Shown here piece by piece: positions 43,887 to 53,637 of a stretch of DNA of 64,000 bases. The DNA is from Sphingobacterium sp. N143 (GTDB lineage: Bacteria; Bacteroidota; Bacteroidia; Sphingobacteriales; Sphingobacteriaceae), in contig NZ_JACAIS010000002.1 in the NCBI RefSeq assembly GCF_030325625.1, forward strand, positions 395,913-459,912, read 5' to 3'. The notes beneath the pieces were generated by a model. It searched no databases. It saw only the letters and a program-made list of their open reading frames with translations, and had not been told where the DNA came from. The position numbers and the translations under genes are program-made. How positions within the stretch are numbered: the first letter of the stretch is position 1; every line of letters begins with the position of its first letter.

Positions 43887-45422
43887 ATGTTTGGAACTCG
43901 TACGTCTGCTTTTCTGAAACTTTCGAAAAGAGACTTAAAATATGACTTCCCTGCTAGTGTTGTGGTGTTTTTGGTGGCACTTCCATTATGTTTGGGAATT
44001 GCAATGGCCTCCGGTGCGCCATTGTTTGCAGGATTATTGACTGGTGTAATTGGAGGAACTGTTGTCGCTTCAATCAGCAAATCACCACTCAGTGTAAGTG
44101 GACCAGCTGCTGGTCTTACCGTAATTGTCTTGGGCGCTATTCAGAGCCTTGGGGCTTATGAAACATTTTTACTCGCCGTTGTCATTGCTGGCGTGATACA
44201 GGTTATTTTAGGCATACTTAAAGCTGGTATGATCGGAAACTATTTTCCTTCAGCTGTGATTGTAGGCATGCTGGCAGCGATTGGTATTACGATTATTATG
44301 AAACAGATCCCCTTAGCTTTAGGCATGATGGAAACCCATGCTTTTGAATTGGACAACGGACATGGTATTGGTGCTTATTTTGACACCATGGCTTCCGCCA
44401 TTAACTTTGGGGCATTGATTATCTGCGCATTGTCCTTGGCAATTCTAATATTCTGGCCTTCTATTCCCAAGCTCAATAAAGTTCCTGCTCCTTTGGTTGT
44501 GGTTATCGTAGGTGTAGCTTTGGCCTATCTCTTTAATGGTTCTTCCTTCCAGCTGCACGACAAACAGTTTGTGCTGGTTCCAATTGTCGGATCATTCACA
44601 GAGTTTACAGGATTATTTACCTTACCGGACTTTACACAGGTAATCAATAAGGAGGTTTGGATCGTTGCATTCACCATCGCCATTATTGCCAGTCTGGAGA
44701 CCTTGTTGAGTATTGAAGCTGTTGATAAGATCGATCCATACAAGCGCAACACACCGACCAATCGTGAGCTCATGGCTCAGGGAATTGGTAATATGACCAG
44801 CGGGCTTTTAGGTGGCTTACCCCTGACCTCTGTGATCGTGAGATCTTCAGCAAATGTCAATGCTGGTGGTAAGACAAGGCAATCGGCTATCCTACATGGT
44901 ATTTGGCTGCTTGCAGCAATGTTAGCAATTCCAAGCTTATTGAATATGATCCCACTGGCCTGCCTAGCTGCGATTCTATTGCATACGGGTTATAAGCTGG
45001 CTAAACCAAGTTTATTTACATCCATGTATAAGAAAGGCTTGGACCAGTTTATCCCATTTTTTGTTACGATTGTAGCGATTGTATGTACTGACCTACTGAT
45101 GGGTGTTGGCATTGGCATCGTGGTGGCAACATTTTATATTCTAAAAGCCAACATGAAAAATGCTTTTAAATATAACATAGAAAGGGAAGAAGAGGAGGAC
45201 AAGGCCGTCATTACACTGGCAGAAGAAGTCTCGTTTTTGAATAAAGTTCCTATCCAACAGAAATTGTATAGTTTGCCAAAATCTGTAAGTAAAATACGTA
45301 TAGACGGGACATTTAGCAAATTTATCGACAAAGATGTCATTGAAGTGATCAAGGACTTTGAACAGAATGCGAAAAGTAAAGGCAAAGAAATAGAGCTTTT
45401 ACAGGTCGTATATAAAAAATAA
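43887..45422 (+). CDS. SulP family anion/bicarbonate transporter
   Basis: A 511-residue inner-membrane protein with about 12-14 hydrophobic helices. It has the SulP signature near the N-terminus (FPASVVVFLVALPLCLGIAM, SPLSVSGPAAGLTVIVLG), the MAQGIGNMTSGLLGGLPLT block of the transport core, and a short C-terminal STAS-like domain (KIRIDGTFSKFIDKDV, last 60 residues). SulP members carry sulfate or bicarbonate. A beta-carbonic anhydrase gene begins 94 nt downstream, which favours bicarbonate; this remains inference. Confidence 0.88.
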   Translation: MFGTRTSAFLKLSKRDLKYDFPASVVVFLVALPLCLGIAMASGAPLFAGLLTGVIGGTVVASISKSPLSVSGPAAGLTVIVLGAIQSLGAYETFLLAVVIAGVIQVILGILKAGMIGNYFPSAVIVGMLAAIGITIIMKQIPLALGMMETHAFELDNGHGIGAYFDTMASAINFGALIICALSLAILIFWPSIPKLNKVPAPLVVVIVGVALAYLFNGSSFQLHDKQFVLVPIVGSFTEFTGLFTLPDFTQVINKEVWIVAFTIAIIASLETLLSIEAVDKIDPYKRNTPTNRELMAQGIGNMTSGLLGGLPLTSVIVRSSANVNAGGKTRQSAILHGIWLLAAMLAIPSLLNMIPLACLAAILLHTGYKLAKPSLFTSMYKKGLDQFIPFFVTIVAIVCTDLLMGVGIGIVVATFYILKANMKNAFKYNIEREEEEDKAVITLAEEVSFLNKVPIQQKLYSLPKSVSKIRIDGTFSKFIDKDVIEVIKDFEQNAKSKGKEIELLQVVYKK

Positions 45423-45515
45423 ATTGTTTCACATGAACAATTTATTTAGACATTTGTATTATATAATTAGGAAATTGAAAAAATAGCCTTAGTGGCAAAA
45501 GTGAAACAAATAAAT

Positions 45516-46163
45516 ATGGAAAATAAAGATTTAAAAATAGGATTTGACAATATCATTAAAGGAAATCAAGAATGGATGGAGTTTGTAAAAAATGACTCAA
45601 CAGGACGTTTCCAACAACTTGCTAAAGGTCAAAATCCTGAAATTCTTTGGATAGGTTGTGCAGATAGCCGTGTACCGGCCAATGAGCTGACGGGTACAAA
45701 ACCCGGAGAGGTTTTCGTTCACCGTAACATTGCCAATATGGTTGTTCACTCTGACATGAGCTTACTTAGTGTACTGGATTATGCGGTCAATGTATTAAAA
45801 GTAAAACAAATCATTGTTGCGGGACATTACGGATGTGGTGGCGTGGCCGCTTCTTTGAGCCGTACCCAATATGGCATTATTGACAACTGGCTAAGCCATA
45901 TCAAAGATGTTTATCGCTTGCATAGTGCTGAGATCGATAGCATCCAAGATCCAGAGAAAAAAGCCGACCGCCTCGTGGAGCTCAATGTTCATGAGCAGGT
46001 ATTTAATCTTTGTACCACCTCAATTATTCAAAATGCATGGAAAAATGGGCAGGCACTTGCTGTCCATGGAATGGTGATCAACATCGGTACAGGCGAGCTG
46101 ATCGATCAGGGTTGCACATTTACAAATAACGAATCCCTTGGAAAGGTGTTCGCTTTCAAATAG
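45516..46163 (+). CDS. Beta-class carbonic anhydrase
   Basis: A 215-residue zinc enzyme that interconverts CO2 and bicarbonate. The zinc ligands and catalytic dyad are visible in WIGCADSRVPANEL (Cys, Asp-Arg) and AGHYGCGGVAAS (His, Cys). The length and the C-terminal QALAVHGMVINIGTGEL match the family. The ATG at 45516 is preferred over an in-frame GTG at 45492. It is probably functionally linked to the SulP transporter upstream and ends at a strong terminator. Confidence 0.95.
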   Translation: MENKDLKIGFDNIIKGNQEWMEFVKNDSTGRFQQLAKGQNPEILWIGCADSRVPANELTGTKPGEVFVHRNIANMVVHSDMSLLSVLDYAVNVLKVKQIIVAGHYGCGGVAASLSRTQYGIIDNWLSHIKDVYRLHSAEIDSIQDPEKKADRLVELNVHEQVFNLCTTSIIQNAWKNGQALAVHGMVINIGTGELIDQGCTFTNNESLGKVFAFK

Positions 46164-46175
46164 TAACAAATCGGT

Positions 46176-46208
46176 AAAAAGGGACAGCTAGCTGTCCCTT
46201 TTTTATTT
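46176..46208 (+). terminator. Terminator after carbonic anhydrase
   Basis: AAAAAGGGACAGC (46176-46188), loop TA, GCTGTCCCTTTTT (46191-46203), followed by TATTT: a 13-bp perfect stem. Confidence 0.88.
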
Positions 46209-46294
46209 CGGTTTACATTTACTAATTAGGGGCATATAGACTTTTTTTTCGTACTGCCATTGTCTTTTCCAGACTGATATCTCCACTCTCCTAG

Positions 46295-46314
46295 CTAATA
46301 TCTCACTTCTAATA
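46295..46314 (-). repeat. 14-nt period repeat, site D
   Basis: CTAATA at 46295-46300 and again at 46309-46314, 14 nt apart, separated by TCTCACTT. On the minus strand this reads TATTAG, eight nt, TATTAG, the same period and core as site A. It lies just upstream of glnS. Confidence 0.5.
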
Positions 46315-46316
46315 AT

Positions 46317-46324
46317 TAACTTTG
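46317..46324 (+). promoter_or_regulatory. Candidate -7 box of glnS
   Basis: TAACTTTG ends 4 nt before the glnS ATG (46329). If functional, the transcript would be leaderless or nearly so. No TTTG lies at -33. Confidence 0.45.
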
Positions 46325-46328
46325 TATT

Positions 46329-47999
46329 ATGAGTGAAGAAAAGTCATTAAATTTTATCGAGGAAATTGTCGAAGAAGATCTTCGTACAGGAAAACATGGC
46401 GGACGTGTATTGACACGTTTTCCTCCTGAGCCAAATGGTTACCTCCACATTGGTCACGCCAAATCCATCTGCTTGAATTTTGGATTAGCACAGCAGTACA
46501 ACGGCAAGACTAATCTCCGCTTTGATGACACGAACCCTGTCACCGAGGACACTGAGTATGTTGAAAGTATCAAAAAAGATATTCAATGGCTTGGATTCCA
46601 GTGGGCAGAGGAATTATATACTTCAGATTATTTTGAGACCCTATACAATTATGCCGTTTCCCTCATAAAAAAAGGACTGGCATATGTCGATGACAGTACA
46701 GCAGAGGAGATTGCTGCAGCCAAGGGAACGCCCACTGAACCTGGTATTCCGACGCCATATCGCGATCGGACTGTAGAAGAAAATTTAGTCCTATTCGCAG
46801 ATATGCGTGCAGGAAAATATAAAGATGGAGAAAAAGTACTTCGTGCTAAAATAGATTTAGCCAGCCCGAACATGCATATGCGTGATCCGCTGTTATATCG
46901 TATTAAACATGCACATCATCACAGGACAGGTGACCAATGGTGTATTTATCCCATGTATGACTTTGCGCACGGGCAATCGGATTCTATTGAAAAAATCACC
47001 CATTCGATCTGCACATTAGAGTTTATCCCGCATCGTCCTCTTTACGACTGGTGCATTGACAAACTGGAAATTTTCCCGTCAAAACAATATGAATTTGCCC
47101 GCTTAAATATGACTTATACGGTCATGAGCAAGCGTAAATTGCTGCAACTGGTTAATGAAAAATTTGTTGAAAGCTGGGATGATCCACGCATGCCAACAAT
47201 CTCTGGGCTAAGAAGAAGAGGTTACACACCGGCCAGTATTCGGAATTTTTGCGATAAGATCGGCGTTCAAAAGCGTGAAAACATGATTGATGTCAGTCTT
47301 TTGGAGTTCTGTATCCGAGAGGACCTCAATAAAACTGCCTGGCGCAGAATGGCTGTGCTTGACCCGATAAAGCTCGTGATCACCAACTATCCGGATGGAC
47401 AAGTGGAGGAACTAGTCGGCGAGAATAACCCTGAAGTAGAAGGTGGTGAAGGCTCACGTTCTATTCCATTTTCAAAAGAACTTTGGATCGAACGCGAGGA
47501 CTTTATGGAAGATGCTCCAAAAAAATTCTTTCGCCTGGGCCCTGGACTTTCAGTACGTCTGAAACATGCTTACATCGTAACCTGTCATGACTTTGTGAAA
47601 GATGAAAATGGAAAAGTAACAGAAGTACACTGTACCTATGTTCCAAATTCCAAATCTGGGGAGGACACTTCAGGATTGAAAGTAAAAGGAACGATTCACT
47701 GGATCTCTGTTCCGCATGCCAAAGAAGCTGAAGTGAGGTTATATGACAGATTATTCAATGATGAAAACCCTGCAATAGCAGAGGATTTTAAAGCATCCAT
47801 AAATCCTAAAAGCTTACAGGTGATAGAACGTGCTTATATTGAACCAGACTTGGCCAATGCCGTGCCTGGGAAAGGGTATCAGTTTATCCGTTTAGGATAC
47901 TTCACCTTGGATACACACTCCACGCCCGCACATCTTGTATTTAACCGTACAGTCACATTAAAAGACTCTTGGGGAAAAGAGGTGAAAAAGAACGCTTAA
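46329..47999 (+). CDS. glnS: Glutaminyl-tRNA synthetase
   Basis: A 556-residue class I synthetase that charges tRNA-Gln. The HIGH motif is in [15 protein letters not shown] and the KMSKS-type motif is [10 protein letters not shown]. The catalytic domain is followed by the two-barrel anticodon-binding domain ([38 protein letters not shown]). The length matches E. coli GlnRS (554), so direct charging rather than the transamidation route is expected. A very strong terminator follows. Confidence 0.97.
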   Translation: MSEEKSLNFIEEIVEEDLRTGKHGGRVLTRFPPEPNGYLHIGHAKSICLNFGLAQQYNGKTNLRFDDTNPVTEDTEYVESIKKDIQWLGFQWAEELYTSDYFETLYNYAVSLIKKGLAYVDDSTAEEIAAAKGTPTEPGIPTPYRDRTVEENLVLFADMRAGKYKDGEKVLRAKIDLASPNMHMRDPLLYRIKHAHHHRTGDQWCIYPMYDFAHGQSDSIEKITHSICTLEFIPHRPLYDWCIDKLEIFPSKQYEFARLNMTYTVMSKRKLLQLVNEKFVESWDDPRMPTISGLRRRGYTPASIRNFCDKIGVQKRENMIDVSLLEFCIREDLNKTAWRRMAVLDPIKLVITNYPDGQVEELVGENNPEVEGGEGSRSIPFSKELWIEREDFMEDAPKKFFRLGPGLSVRLKHAYIVTCHDFVKDENGKVTEVHCTYVPNSKSGEDTSGLKVKGTIHWISVPHAKEAEVRLYDRLFNDENPAIAEDFKASINPKSLQVIERAYIEPDLANAVPGKGYQFIRLGYFTLDTHSTPAHLVFNRTVTLKDSWGKEVKKNA

Positions 48000-48005
48000 A
48001 CATTA

Positions 48006-48057
48006 TTTTCTATATAAAAAAGGCCGGAATCAGTTCCGGCCTTTTTTATATAGAAAA
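48006..48057 (+). terminator. Perfect 24-bp terminator of glnS
   Basis: Positions 48006-48029 pair perfectly with 48034-48057 (loop TCAG). The GC core GGCCGGAA is flanked by A/T tracts and a further CTATAT/ATATAG pairing. Confidence 0.92.
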
Positions 48058-48297
48058 TGGATATTGTCATCTGCTCGACACCGCCAATCTTGCCGTATTA
48101 ACACCCTTTCAGCCTCAGCAAAAATCCATATCCGGAATCTACCCTGCCCCCATTCTATTTCAAAAAAAGCATAAGTTATAAAGTTACTGCATTTACTTTC
48201 GGCATCATATTGTCTCATTCATTTATCCAGTTGTTATCGTCACTCTTTTGCGAGGGTATTACCTCTAGTTTTATGCTATACAAATACCCTTCATAAT

Positions 48298-48963
48298 ATG
48301 AAAAAGTTATTTTTAATTGCACTCACACTTACCCTAGGCGCCTTAAGCCTACAAGCTCAAACTATCCCCAGCCAGCGCTGGCAAATGAGACTCAGAGGTG
48401 TAGCGGTCATGCCCACCGAATCGGCCACCATCAATACCATTGGCGGCAATATCAACATCAACTCGAAGTTTATTCCTGAACTGGACTTCACTTACTTTTT
48501 TACAAAAAACATTGCGGCTGAACTTATTTTAGGAACGACAAAACATAAAGTCCATACCAGGGGTTCAGATCTAACGGCAATTGGCGGTAGCTCATCCTCA
48601 AACGTGGACCTGGGCAGCGTATGGCTATTGCCTCCGACACTGACAGCACAATATCATTTTTTCCCAGACGGTCCTATAAAACCATATGTTGGCGCTGGGA
48701 TAAATTACACCATATTCTACAATGTAGATGCAGGATCAACAGTAAAAAATGTGCAATACGATAATGCATTCGGTTTTGCGACTCAATTGGGAGTCGATTT
48801 TAAATTATCTGACAAGTATTTCCTGAATTTAGATGCCAAATACATTCTCTTACAAACAGATGTCAATGTTGACGCATCAAACCTTGCTCCTAACTTATCC
48901 ATTCCCGCAAAAGTCGACATCAATCCTTTTCTGCTGGGTTTTGGAATCGGCATGAGATTCTAA
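48298..48963 (+). CDS. OmpW family outer-membrane protein
   Basis: A 221-residue protein with a signal peptide ending SLQAQ. The OmpW eight-stranded barrel pattern follows: MRLRGVAVMPTESATINTIG, IPELDFTYFFTKNIAAELIL, LLPPTLTAQYHFFPDG, KPYVGAGINYTIFYN and a C-terminal FGIGMRF strand ending in Phe. OmpW proteins form narrow hydrophobic channels; the ligand here is unknown. The gene is monocistronic. Confidence 0.9.
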   Translation: MKKLFLIALTLTLGALSLQAQTIPSQRWQMRLRGVAVMPTESATINTIGGNININSKFIPELDFTYFFTKNIAAELILGTTKHKVHTRGSDLTAIGGSSSSNVDLGSVWLLPPTLTAQYHFFPDGPIKPYVGAGINYTIFYNVDAGSTVKNVQYDNAFGFATQLGVDFKLSDKYFLNLDAKYILLQTDVNVDASNLAPNLSIPAKVDINPFLLGFGIGMRF

Positions 48964-48995
48964 TATTTGGCTCATTTTCCTATCCTATATGTATC

Positions 48996-49026
48996 GAGGC
49001 CCCTTCCTATATGTGGAAGGGGCCTC
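48996..49026. terminator. GC-rich hairpin between convergent genes
   Basis: GAGGCCCCTTCC (48996-49007) pairs with GGAAGGGGCCTC (49015-49026). Neither strand has a good T tract, so terminator function is uncertain. Confidence 0.5.
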
Positions 49027-49103
49027 ATCTGATTTTCCTGATCAATGGCTCATTTGTCAGATTCTTCCAAAGCTCCATTAATAAAATTCATCCGGAAGAC
49101 TAT

Positions 49104-52100
49104 TTATTCTATACCATACCAATTTTGATACTGCTGCCTCATGCCCTCGACACGTGCAAACCTTTTGGTATCCTTCGTTTCCAATAGAATAGCTCGATAA
49201 CGATCGACAGAGTCTAATCCAATCTGAATATCATTCCATTCGAAGCTCAAGTTTTTCTTATCTGTCACTAACTGATGGAGGTATTCCATCTGTTCAGCAA
49301 CATAGTCGAGATTGCGGTCCACCATGTTATTAGCCAGCTGCTGTTGGCCCGACCGATACAGACTATCGATAATATCGACATGGTTGATTGCATCTGACAT
49401 GGCATATACCCGATCCGGCAATTGATCATATGCTTTTTTTGCTACCTCCCCAGCCTGTTTGACCTGACCATTCGCTAAGAGCAGTCGTGCAGCTTTTCCA
49501 AAGATGTCCCGGGCATACATGCCTGCAAAACGGAAAGAGTCTGTATCCAAATATTGAGCATGCTTCATATTACCCCAATGATACGTATGCATAATATTGT
49601 TATATAGAGCTTCAATATTAATCAATGATGCCTGTTCACTTAATTTTCCCATCGACTTGTCTGCAGTAGCAATAGGCATCAATCGAGAGGTAAAACCTTC
49701 ATTGACCAAATATTTATCCAATCCCAGTTTAATATCGCTCGGAAGCATATTTGAAAAGTATACAGGCCTCTCCCAATGGTTATTTTCAAGCACGGATAAC
49801 AAGGTTAAATCTGCCCTGGTCAGATGATCATTCGGGATCTCCCATTCCATGGTAGACACAATAGCGTTCTGCAGATAAGCCGGAACAGCCTTTTTCTTAA
49901 CGACCTCATCTTTATCAACGCGCAATTGGACTCGCTTGGATGGAAAATAGTTTTCCATATCCCCTGAATTCAATTGAACTTTATATTCGGGATCATCCGA
50001 AGTGACAAACTGTAATAACTGCTGTATATCGACCGCTTTATCAAGTTGTCTATCCACAAAAGGAATATAATCACGAACTCCTTTTTTCGTTTTTTCAGCG
50101 GGGATCATTACTGGTAGACCTGCTGCTTGATATGTTGGTTGCTTAGCCTGTTGCATATACCAGTCCCCAGTAAGGTAACTTAAAACGACAATACGAACAT
50201 CTGGGCGCACCCCTTCCACTTCCTGTAAATACCACAAAGGGAATGTATCGTGATCACCATAAGTAAATAAGATCGCATTTGGGGCGCAGGCTTCGAGGTA
50301 ATTAAGCGCCACATCTCTCGCCAATGATTTTTCAGAACGGTTATGATCGTCCCAATTCTGATGAACTAAAATAATTGGTCCACTCAATAAAGCAAATGAT
50401 AAACCTGTCGCCAAGGCATAGCGGGTCCGAGCAAAACGCTGAAGGAACCGAACGAGTGCAATTGTTCCCAAACCGACCCAGATCGCAAAAGTATAAAAAG
50501 AGCCCACGTAGGCATAATCCCGTTCGCGCGGTTGCATTGGTGTCTGGTTGAGATAAACAACGATCGCTATTCCTGTAAAGACAAAAAGCAAGGTTAATAC
50601 AACCGTATAAGGTTTATTGTTTCTATACAACCAAATTGCACCGGCTATTCCCAGCAATAAAGGCAAGAAAAAATAAGTATTCCGGCTCGGATCATGCTCT
50701 TGTGAAGGCGAAAGTTTATCTTGGCCACCTAGGCGCCAATTATCCATTGCTTTAATCCCAGATAACCAGTTACCCTCGCTATAAGTTCCATATCCCTGCT
50801 TATCATTCTGCCGGCCCACAAAGTTCCACAAGAAATAACGGGTATACATCTCTCCCAGCTGAAAATTGAAGAAGAATTTAAAATTATCCGAGAACCGTGG
50901 TTGTTGACCTTCTTGTAGGTTGAGATAATTTCTATAATAAGCTTGATGATTTTCATCTTGGCTATATATACGCGGGAAGAAGGTCTCTTTATCAAATTTG
51001 TACCTATCCACCTGTGTGAACGGTGTATAGGTGGATTCATCTTTTCTATAACTAGTCCTACTTTCCACTCCAACTACCTGTGAATCATAATAGGGACCTT
51101 TGAGCAGCGGTTCGCGGATATACTGCTCCCGTCCCAGGTATCCTAAAAAAGAAAACACATTATCTGGCGCATTATTATTCAAGGAAGGATTCGCTTTACC
51201 TCGAATCATGACCATGGTATAAGAGCTATAACCAAATAGAATAAAACAAAAGACCAATAAGGCTGTATTGAGTGTATATTTTTGCTTTTTATAAGAATAA
51301 AATAAGCCATAAACAATTGCACCGACCAATATGAGGCATAAAAACAATATTCCAGAACCAAACCCTAACCCTAAAGAGTTCACAAATAAAAGATCTACTT
51401 TGGAAGCTATGCCGACCAACCATTGAATAATCCCCCACAGAACTGCCCCCAGGATCAACACACCTAATGCAAAGGCCTTTATAGTGCCTTTAACATTTAT
51501 TTTGGTTGTTTTTCTAAAATAGACAACCATTGCTATAGCTGGGATTGCCAAAAGATTCAATAGATGGACTCCTATCGAAAGCCCCATAACGAAGGCAATA
51601 AAAACCAGCCAACGGTCGCTTCCTTCTTCATCCGCACGTACTTCCCATTTTAGAATTGCCCAAAAAACAACGGCTGTACACAATGAAGACATTGCATATA
51701 CTTCGGACTCTACAGCCGAATACCAAAATGTGTCGCTGAAGCCAAATGCCATAGCGCCAACTACACCAGCCCCAAAGATCTGGAGATAAGCCGATAATGG
51801 AACTTGTTTTTGCTTGCTGACAATCTTCCTGGCGATTGCTGTTATCGTCCAAAACAGGAAGGTAACTGTAAGACCACTGCAAATTGCTGAACCGATATTC
51901 ATCCAGTAGGCAACCCGTTCAGGATTAGCCATAGCGAAATTGGAAAATATATTCTGAATAAGAAGAAACAGCGGAGCTCCCGGTTGGTGTGCCACTTCCA
52001 ATTTATACGCACAGGCAATAAATTCACCACAATCCCACCAACTTACCGTTTTTTCTACTGTAGCCACATAAACTAAAGTAGCGACAAGCCCGCATATCAA

Positions 52101-52133
52101 GCCAATAAGAGAGTTTAATCTACTATATGTCAT
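49104..52133 (-). CDS. DUF2723 membrane glycosyltransferase-like protein
   Basis: A 1009-residue protein. About 11-12 hydrophobic helices fill residues 1-590, and a soluble helical C-terminal part follows (residues about 600-1009). The first periplasmic loop carries the DUF2723 signature WWDCGEFIACAYKLEVAHQP, whose Asp/Glu pair resembles the catalytic loop of PMT-type (GT-C) glycosyltransferases. Other family blocks are SDTFWYSAVESEVYAMS, GLSIGVHLLN and QTPMQPRERDYAYVGSFYTF. NCBI names such proteins glycosyltransferase family 117. A role in glycosylating exported proteins is plausible but not shown. It ends convergent with the OmpW gene. Confidence 0.82.
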   Translation of the reverse strand: MTYSRLNSLIGLICGLVATLVYVATVEKTVSWWDCGEFIACAYKLEVAHQPGAPLFLLIQNIFSNFAMANPERVAYWMNIGSAICSGLTVTFLFWTITAIARKIVSKQKQVPLSAYLQIFGAGVVGAMAFGFSDTFWYSAVESEVYAMSSLCTAVVFWAILKWEVRADEEGSDRWLVFIAFVMGLSIGVHLLNLLAIPAIAMVVYFRKTTKINVKGTIKAFALGVLILGAVLWGIIQWLVGIASKVDLLFVNSLGLGFGSGILFLCLILVGAIVYGLFYSYKKQKYTLNTALLVFCFILFGYSSYTMVMIRGKANPSLNNNAPDNVFSFLGYLGREQYIREPLLKGPYYDSQVVGVESRTSYRKDESTYTPFTQVDRYKFDKETFFPRIYSQDENHQAYYRNYLNLQEGQQPRFSDNFKFFFNFQLGEMYTRYFLWNFVGRQNDKQGYGTYSEGNWLSGIKAMDNWRLGGQDKLSPSQEHDPSRNTYFFLPLLLGIAGAIWLYRNNKPYTVVLTLLFVFTGIAIVVYLNQTPMQPRERDYAYVGSFYTFAIWVGLGTIALVRFLQRFARTRYALATGLSFALLSGPIILVHQNWDDHNRSEKSLARDVALNYLEACAPNAILFTYGDHDTFPLWYLQEVEGVRPDVRIVVLSYLTGDWYMQQAKQPTYQAAGLPVMIPAEKTKKGVRDYIPFVDRQLDKAVDIQQLLQFVTSDDPEYKVQLNSGDMENYFPSKRVQLRVDKDEVVKKKAVPAYLQNAIVSTMEWEIPNDHLTRADLTLLSVLENNHWERPVYFSNMLPSDIKLGLDKYLVNEGFTSRLMPIATADKSMGKLSEQASLINIEALYNNIMHTYHWGNMKHAQYLDTDSFRFAGMYARDIFGKAARLLLANGQVKQAGEVAKKAYDQLPDRVYAMSDAINHVDIIDSLYRSGQQQLANNMVDRNLDYVAEQMEYLHQLVTDKKNLSFEWNDIQIGLDSVDRYRAILLETKDTKRFARVEGMRQQYQNWYGIE

Positions 52134-52364
52134 AAGTCAATAGGTTTATGTTTAATTTTTTTTAAACATTTTAAATTAAGCAGTTATATTGATTTGATCA
52201 TGTTAATTAACACTATTTAACATGGCCCTAAGACTAGAAATATGCTCTTTAAAGCCGATGGATATTAGGAGAAAGGGAGCGGATGCCTTTATGAAAAGCG
52301 AAGTTATGTGGTCTTATCAGCGGGAGGTGTTATAGGTGCACAAGCTTCTCCTGGTCAGTAAATG

Positions 52365-52406
52365 GACGATAAAAGACGGGGGCTTTTTACCCCGTCTTTT
52401 ATCGTC
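52365..52406 (-). terminator. Terminator of metF
   Basis: A 17-bp perfect stem (52365-52381 with 52390-52406) that begins immediately after the metF stop codon, with loop GCTTTTTA. The stem itself contains the T tract. Confidence 0.85.
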
Positions 52407-53363
52407 TTAAGCTAATTTTTCAACAATCTTTTTCGTAGGGCCAGGATTACTCATCGTGTAAAAATGTAAGACTGGTGCGCCAAACTTGATCAGCTCCTGG
52501 CATTGTTGTACCAGCCACTCCTCTCCGACCTGCCGTACCTCAGCATTGGTCTTACATGCGGCAACGGCATCACTCAATTCTTCGGGAATATCCAAATGGA
52601 AAATCCTTGGCAAGGTTACCAATTGCTTTTTTGTTGTTAAAGGTTTAAGTCCAGGGATAATAGGAACATGGATTCCATTATCTCTGCATTTTGTGACAAA
52701 CTCTTTATATTTCTCCACATTAAAGAACATCTGGGTCACGATAAACTCAGCGCCCATATCGACCTTCTGTTTGAGATACTTAAAGTCCGTATTAAAATTA
52801 GGGGATTCGAAATGTTTCTCAGGATAACCAGCCACACCTATACAAAAATCCGTTTTTTCTGATGTCACGATATCTTCATGGAGATACTTTCCTTTGTTCA
52901 TATCAGTGACCTGTTCCAATAGGTCTGTGGCAAAGGAATGCCCTCCTTCTGTGGGAATAAAATCCGCATCACCTTTGCGGGCATCACCGCGTAATACCAA
53001 GACATTATCAATACCCAGAAAGTTCAGGTCAATCAATGCATTTTCGGTTTCTTCCTTGGTAAATCCTCCACAGATCAAATGTGGAACCGCATCCACTTTA
53101 TATTTATTCATGATAGCAGCGCATATCGCTACTGTTCCGGGACGTTTGCGGTAGGAGACTCGTTCTAATAATCCACTTGCATGCTCCTTGTAGATATAAT
53201 CCTCACGATGGTAAGTCACATCAATAAAGGGAGGATTAAATTCCATCAGCTCATCCATGGTTTTAAAAATACTTTGGATACCCTGTCCCTTGGCAGGAGG
53301 CAATAGCTCAAAAGAAAATAATGTTTTTCCTTTTGCATTCTGGATATGATCGGTAATCTTCAT
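52407..53363 (-). CDS. metF: 5,10-methylenetetrahydrofolate reductase
   Basis: A 318-residue flavoenzyme that makes 5-methyltetrahydrofolate for methionine synthesis. The TIM-barrel motifs are present: FSFELLPPAKGQG (active-site Glu), NVLVLRGDARKGD, FCIGVAGYPEKH, GAEFIVTQMFFNVEKYKEF and PIIPGLKPLTT. The length is close to E. coli MetF (296). Transcription is controlled by the SAM-I riboswitch in its leader (53434-53536). The ATG at 53363 lies about 70 nt after the aptamer. No other met gene lies in the window. Confidence 0.96.
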   Translation of the reverse strand: MKITDHIQNAKGKTLFSFELLPPAKGQGIQSIFKTMDELMEFNPPFIDVTYHREDYIYKEHASGLLERVSYRKRPGTVAICAAIMNKYKVDAVPHLICGGFTKEETENALIDLNFLGIDNVLVLRGDARKGDADFIPTEGGHSFATDLLEQVTDMNKGKYLHEDIVTSEKTDFCIGVAGYPEKHFESPNFNTDFKYLKQKVDMGAEFIVTQMFFNVEKYKEFVTKCRDNGIHVPIIPGLKPLTTKKQLVTLPRIFHLDIPEELSDAVAACKTNAEVRQVGEEWLVQQCQELIKFGAPVLHFYTMSNPGPTKKIVEKLA

Positions 53364-53433
53364 TAAAAAACTGTTTTTAGTTTGGTTGGCTTACATCGAA
53401 ACGCACAAGTCGAGGCTTTGTCTATCTACATGT

Positions 53434-53536
53434 AACTTATCTTTCCCACATGGAGCAGGGTAGAATTTAGCACCTTGAACAATACAGGTTGCTAAGGCTT
53501 CATTGGGTCTAGTCCCTCGGCCTTTCTCTATAAGCG
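53434..53536 (-). ncRNA. SAM-I (S-box) riboswitch upstream of metF
   Basis: On the minus strand the conserved S-box elements occur in order: CTTATAGAGAAAGGC (P1 and kink-turn start), GAGGGACTAGACCC, AATGAAGCCTTAGCAACC, AAGGTGCTAAATTC and the closing AGATAAG that pairs with CTTAT to form P1. S-adenosylmethionine binding would lower metF expression. Between aptamer and start there is only a weak hairpin (AAACT/AGTTT then TTTAAT), so control could be by early termination or at translation. Confidence 0.92.
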
Positions 53537-53566
53537 TTGCTAATATCGTTTTAAAAAACCAAAAGA

Positions 53567-53574
53567 CAAAAATA
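53567..53574 (-). promoter_or_regulatory. Candidate -7 box of the metF riboswitch transcript
   Basis: The minus strand reads TATTTTTG. It lies about 30 nt upstream of the aptamer P1 strand, so the riboswitch would begin close to the 5' end of the RNA. Confidence 0.55.
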
Positions 53575-53637
53575 TTTTTACGAAAATCTAAAAATAACAT
53601 GTCCCGCAATAAAGAGACTTTGATGTTTTTAGCAGAA

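Noticed and set aside
53391..53609. 72-codon minus-strand frame upstream of metF
   Set aside because: It overlaps the SAM-I aptamer and its promoter. The sequence is explained by the riboswitch and the frame has no protein-like features.
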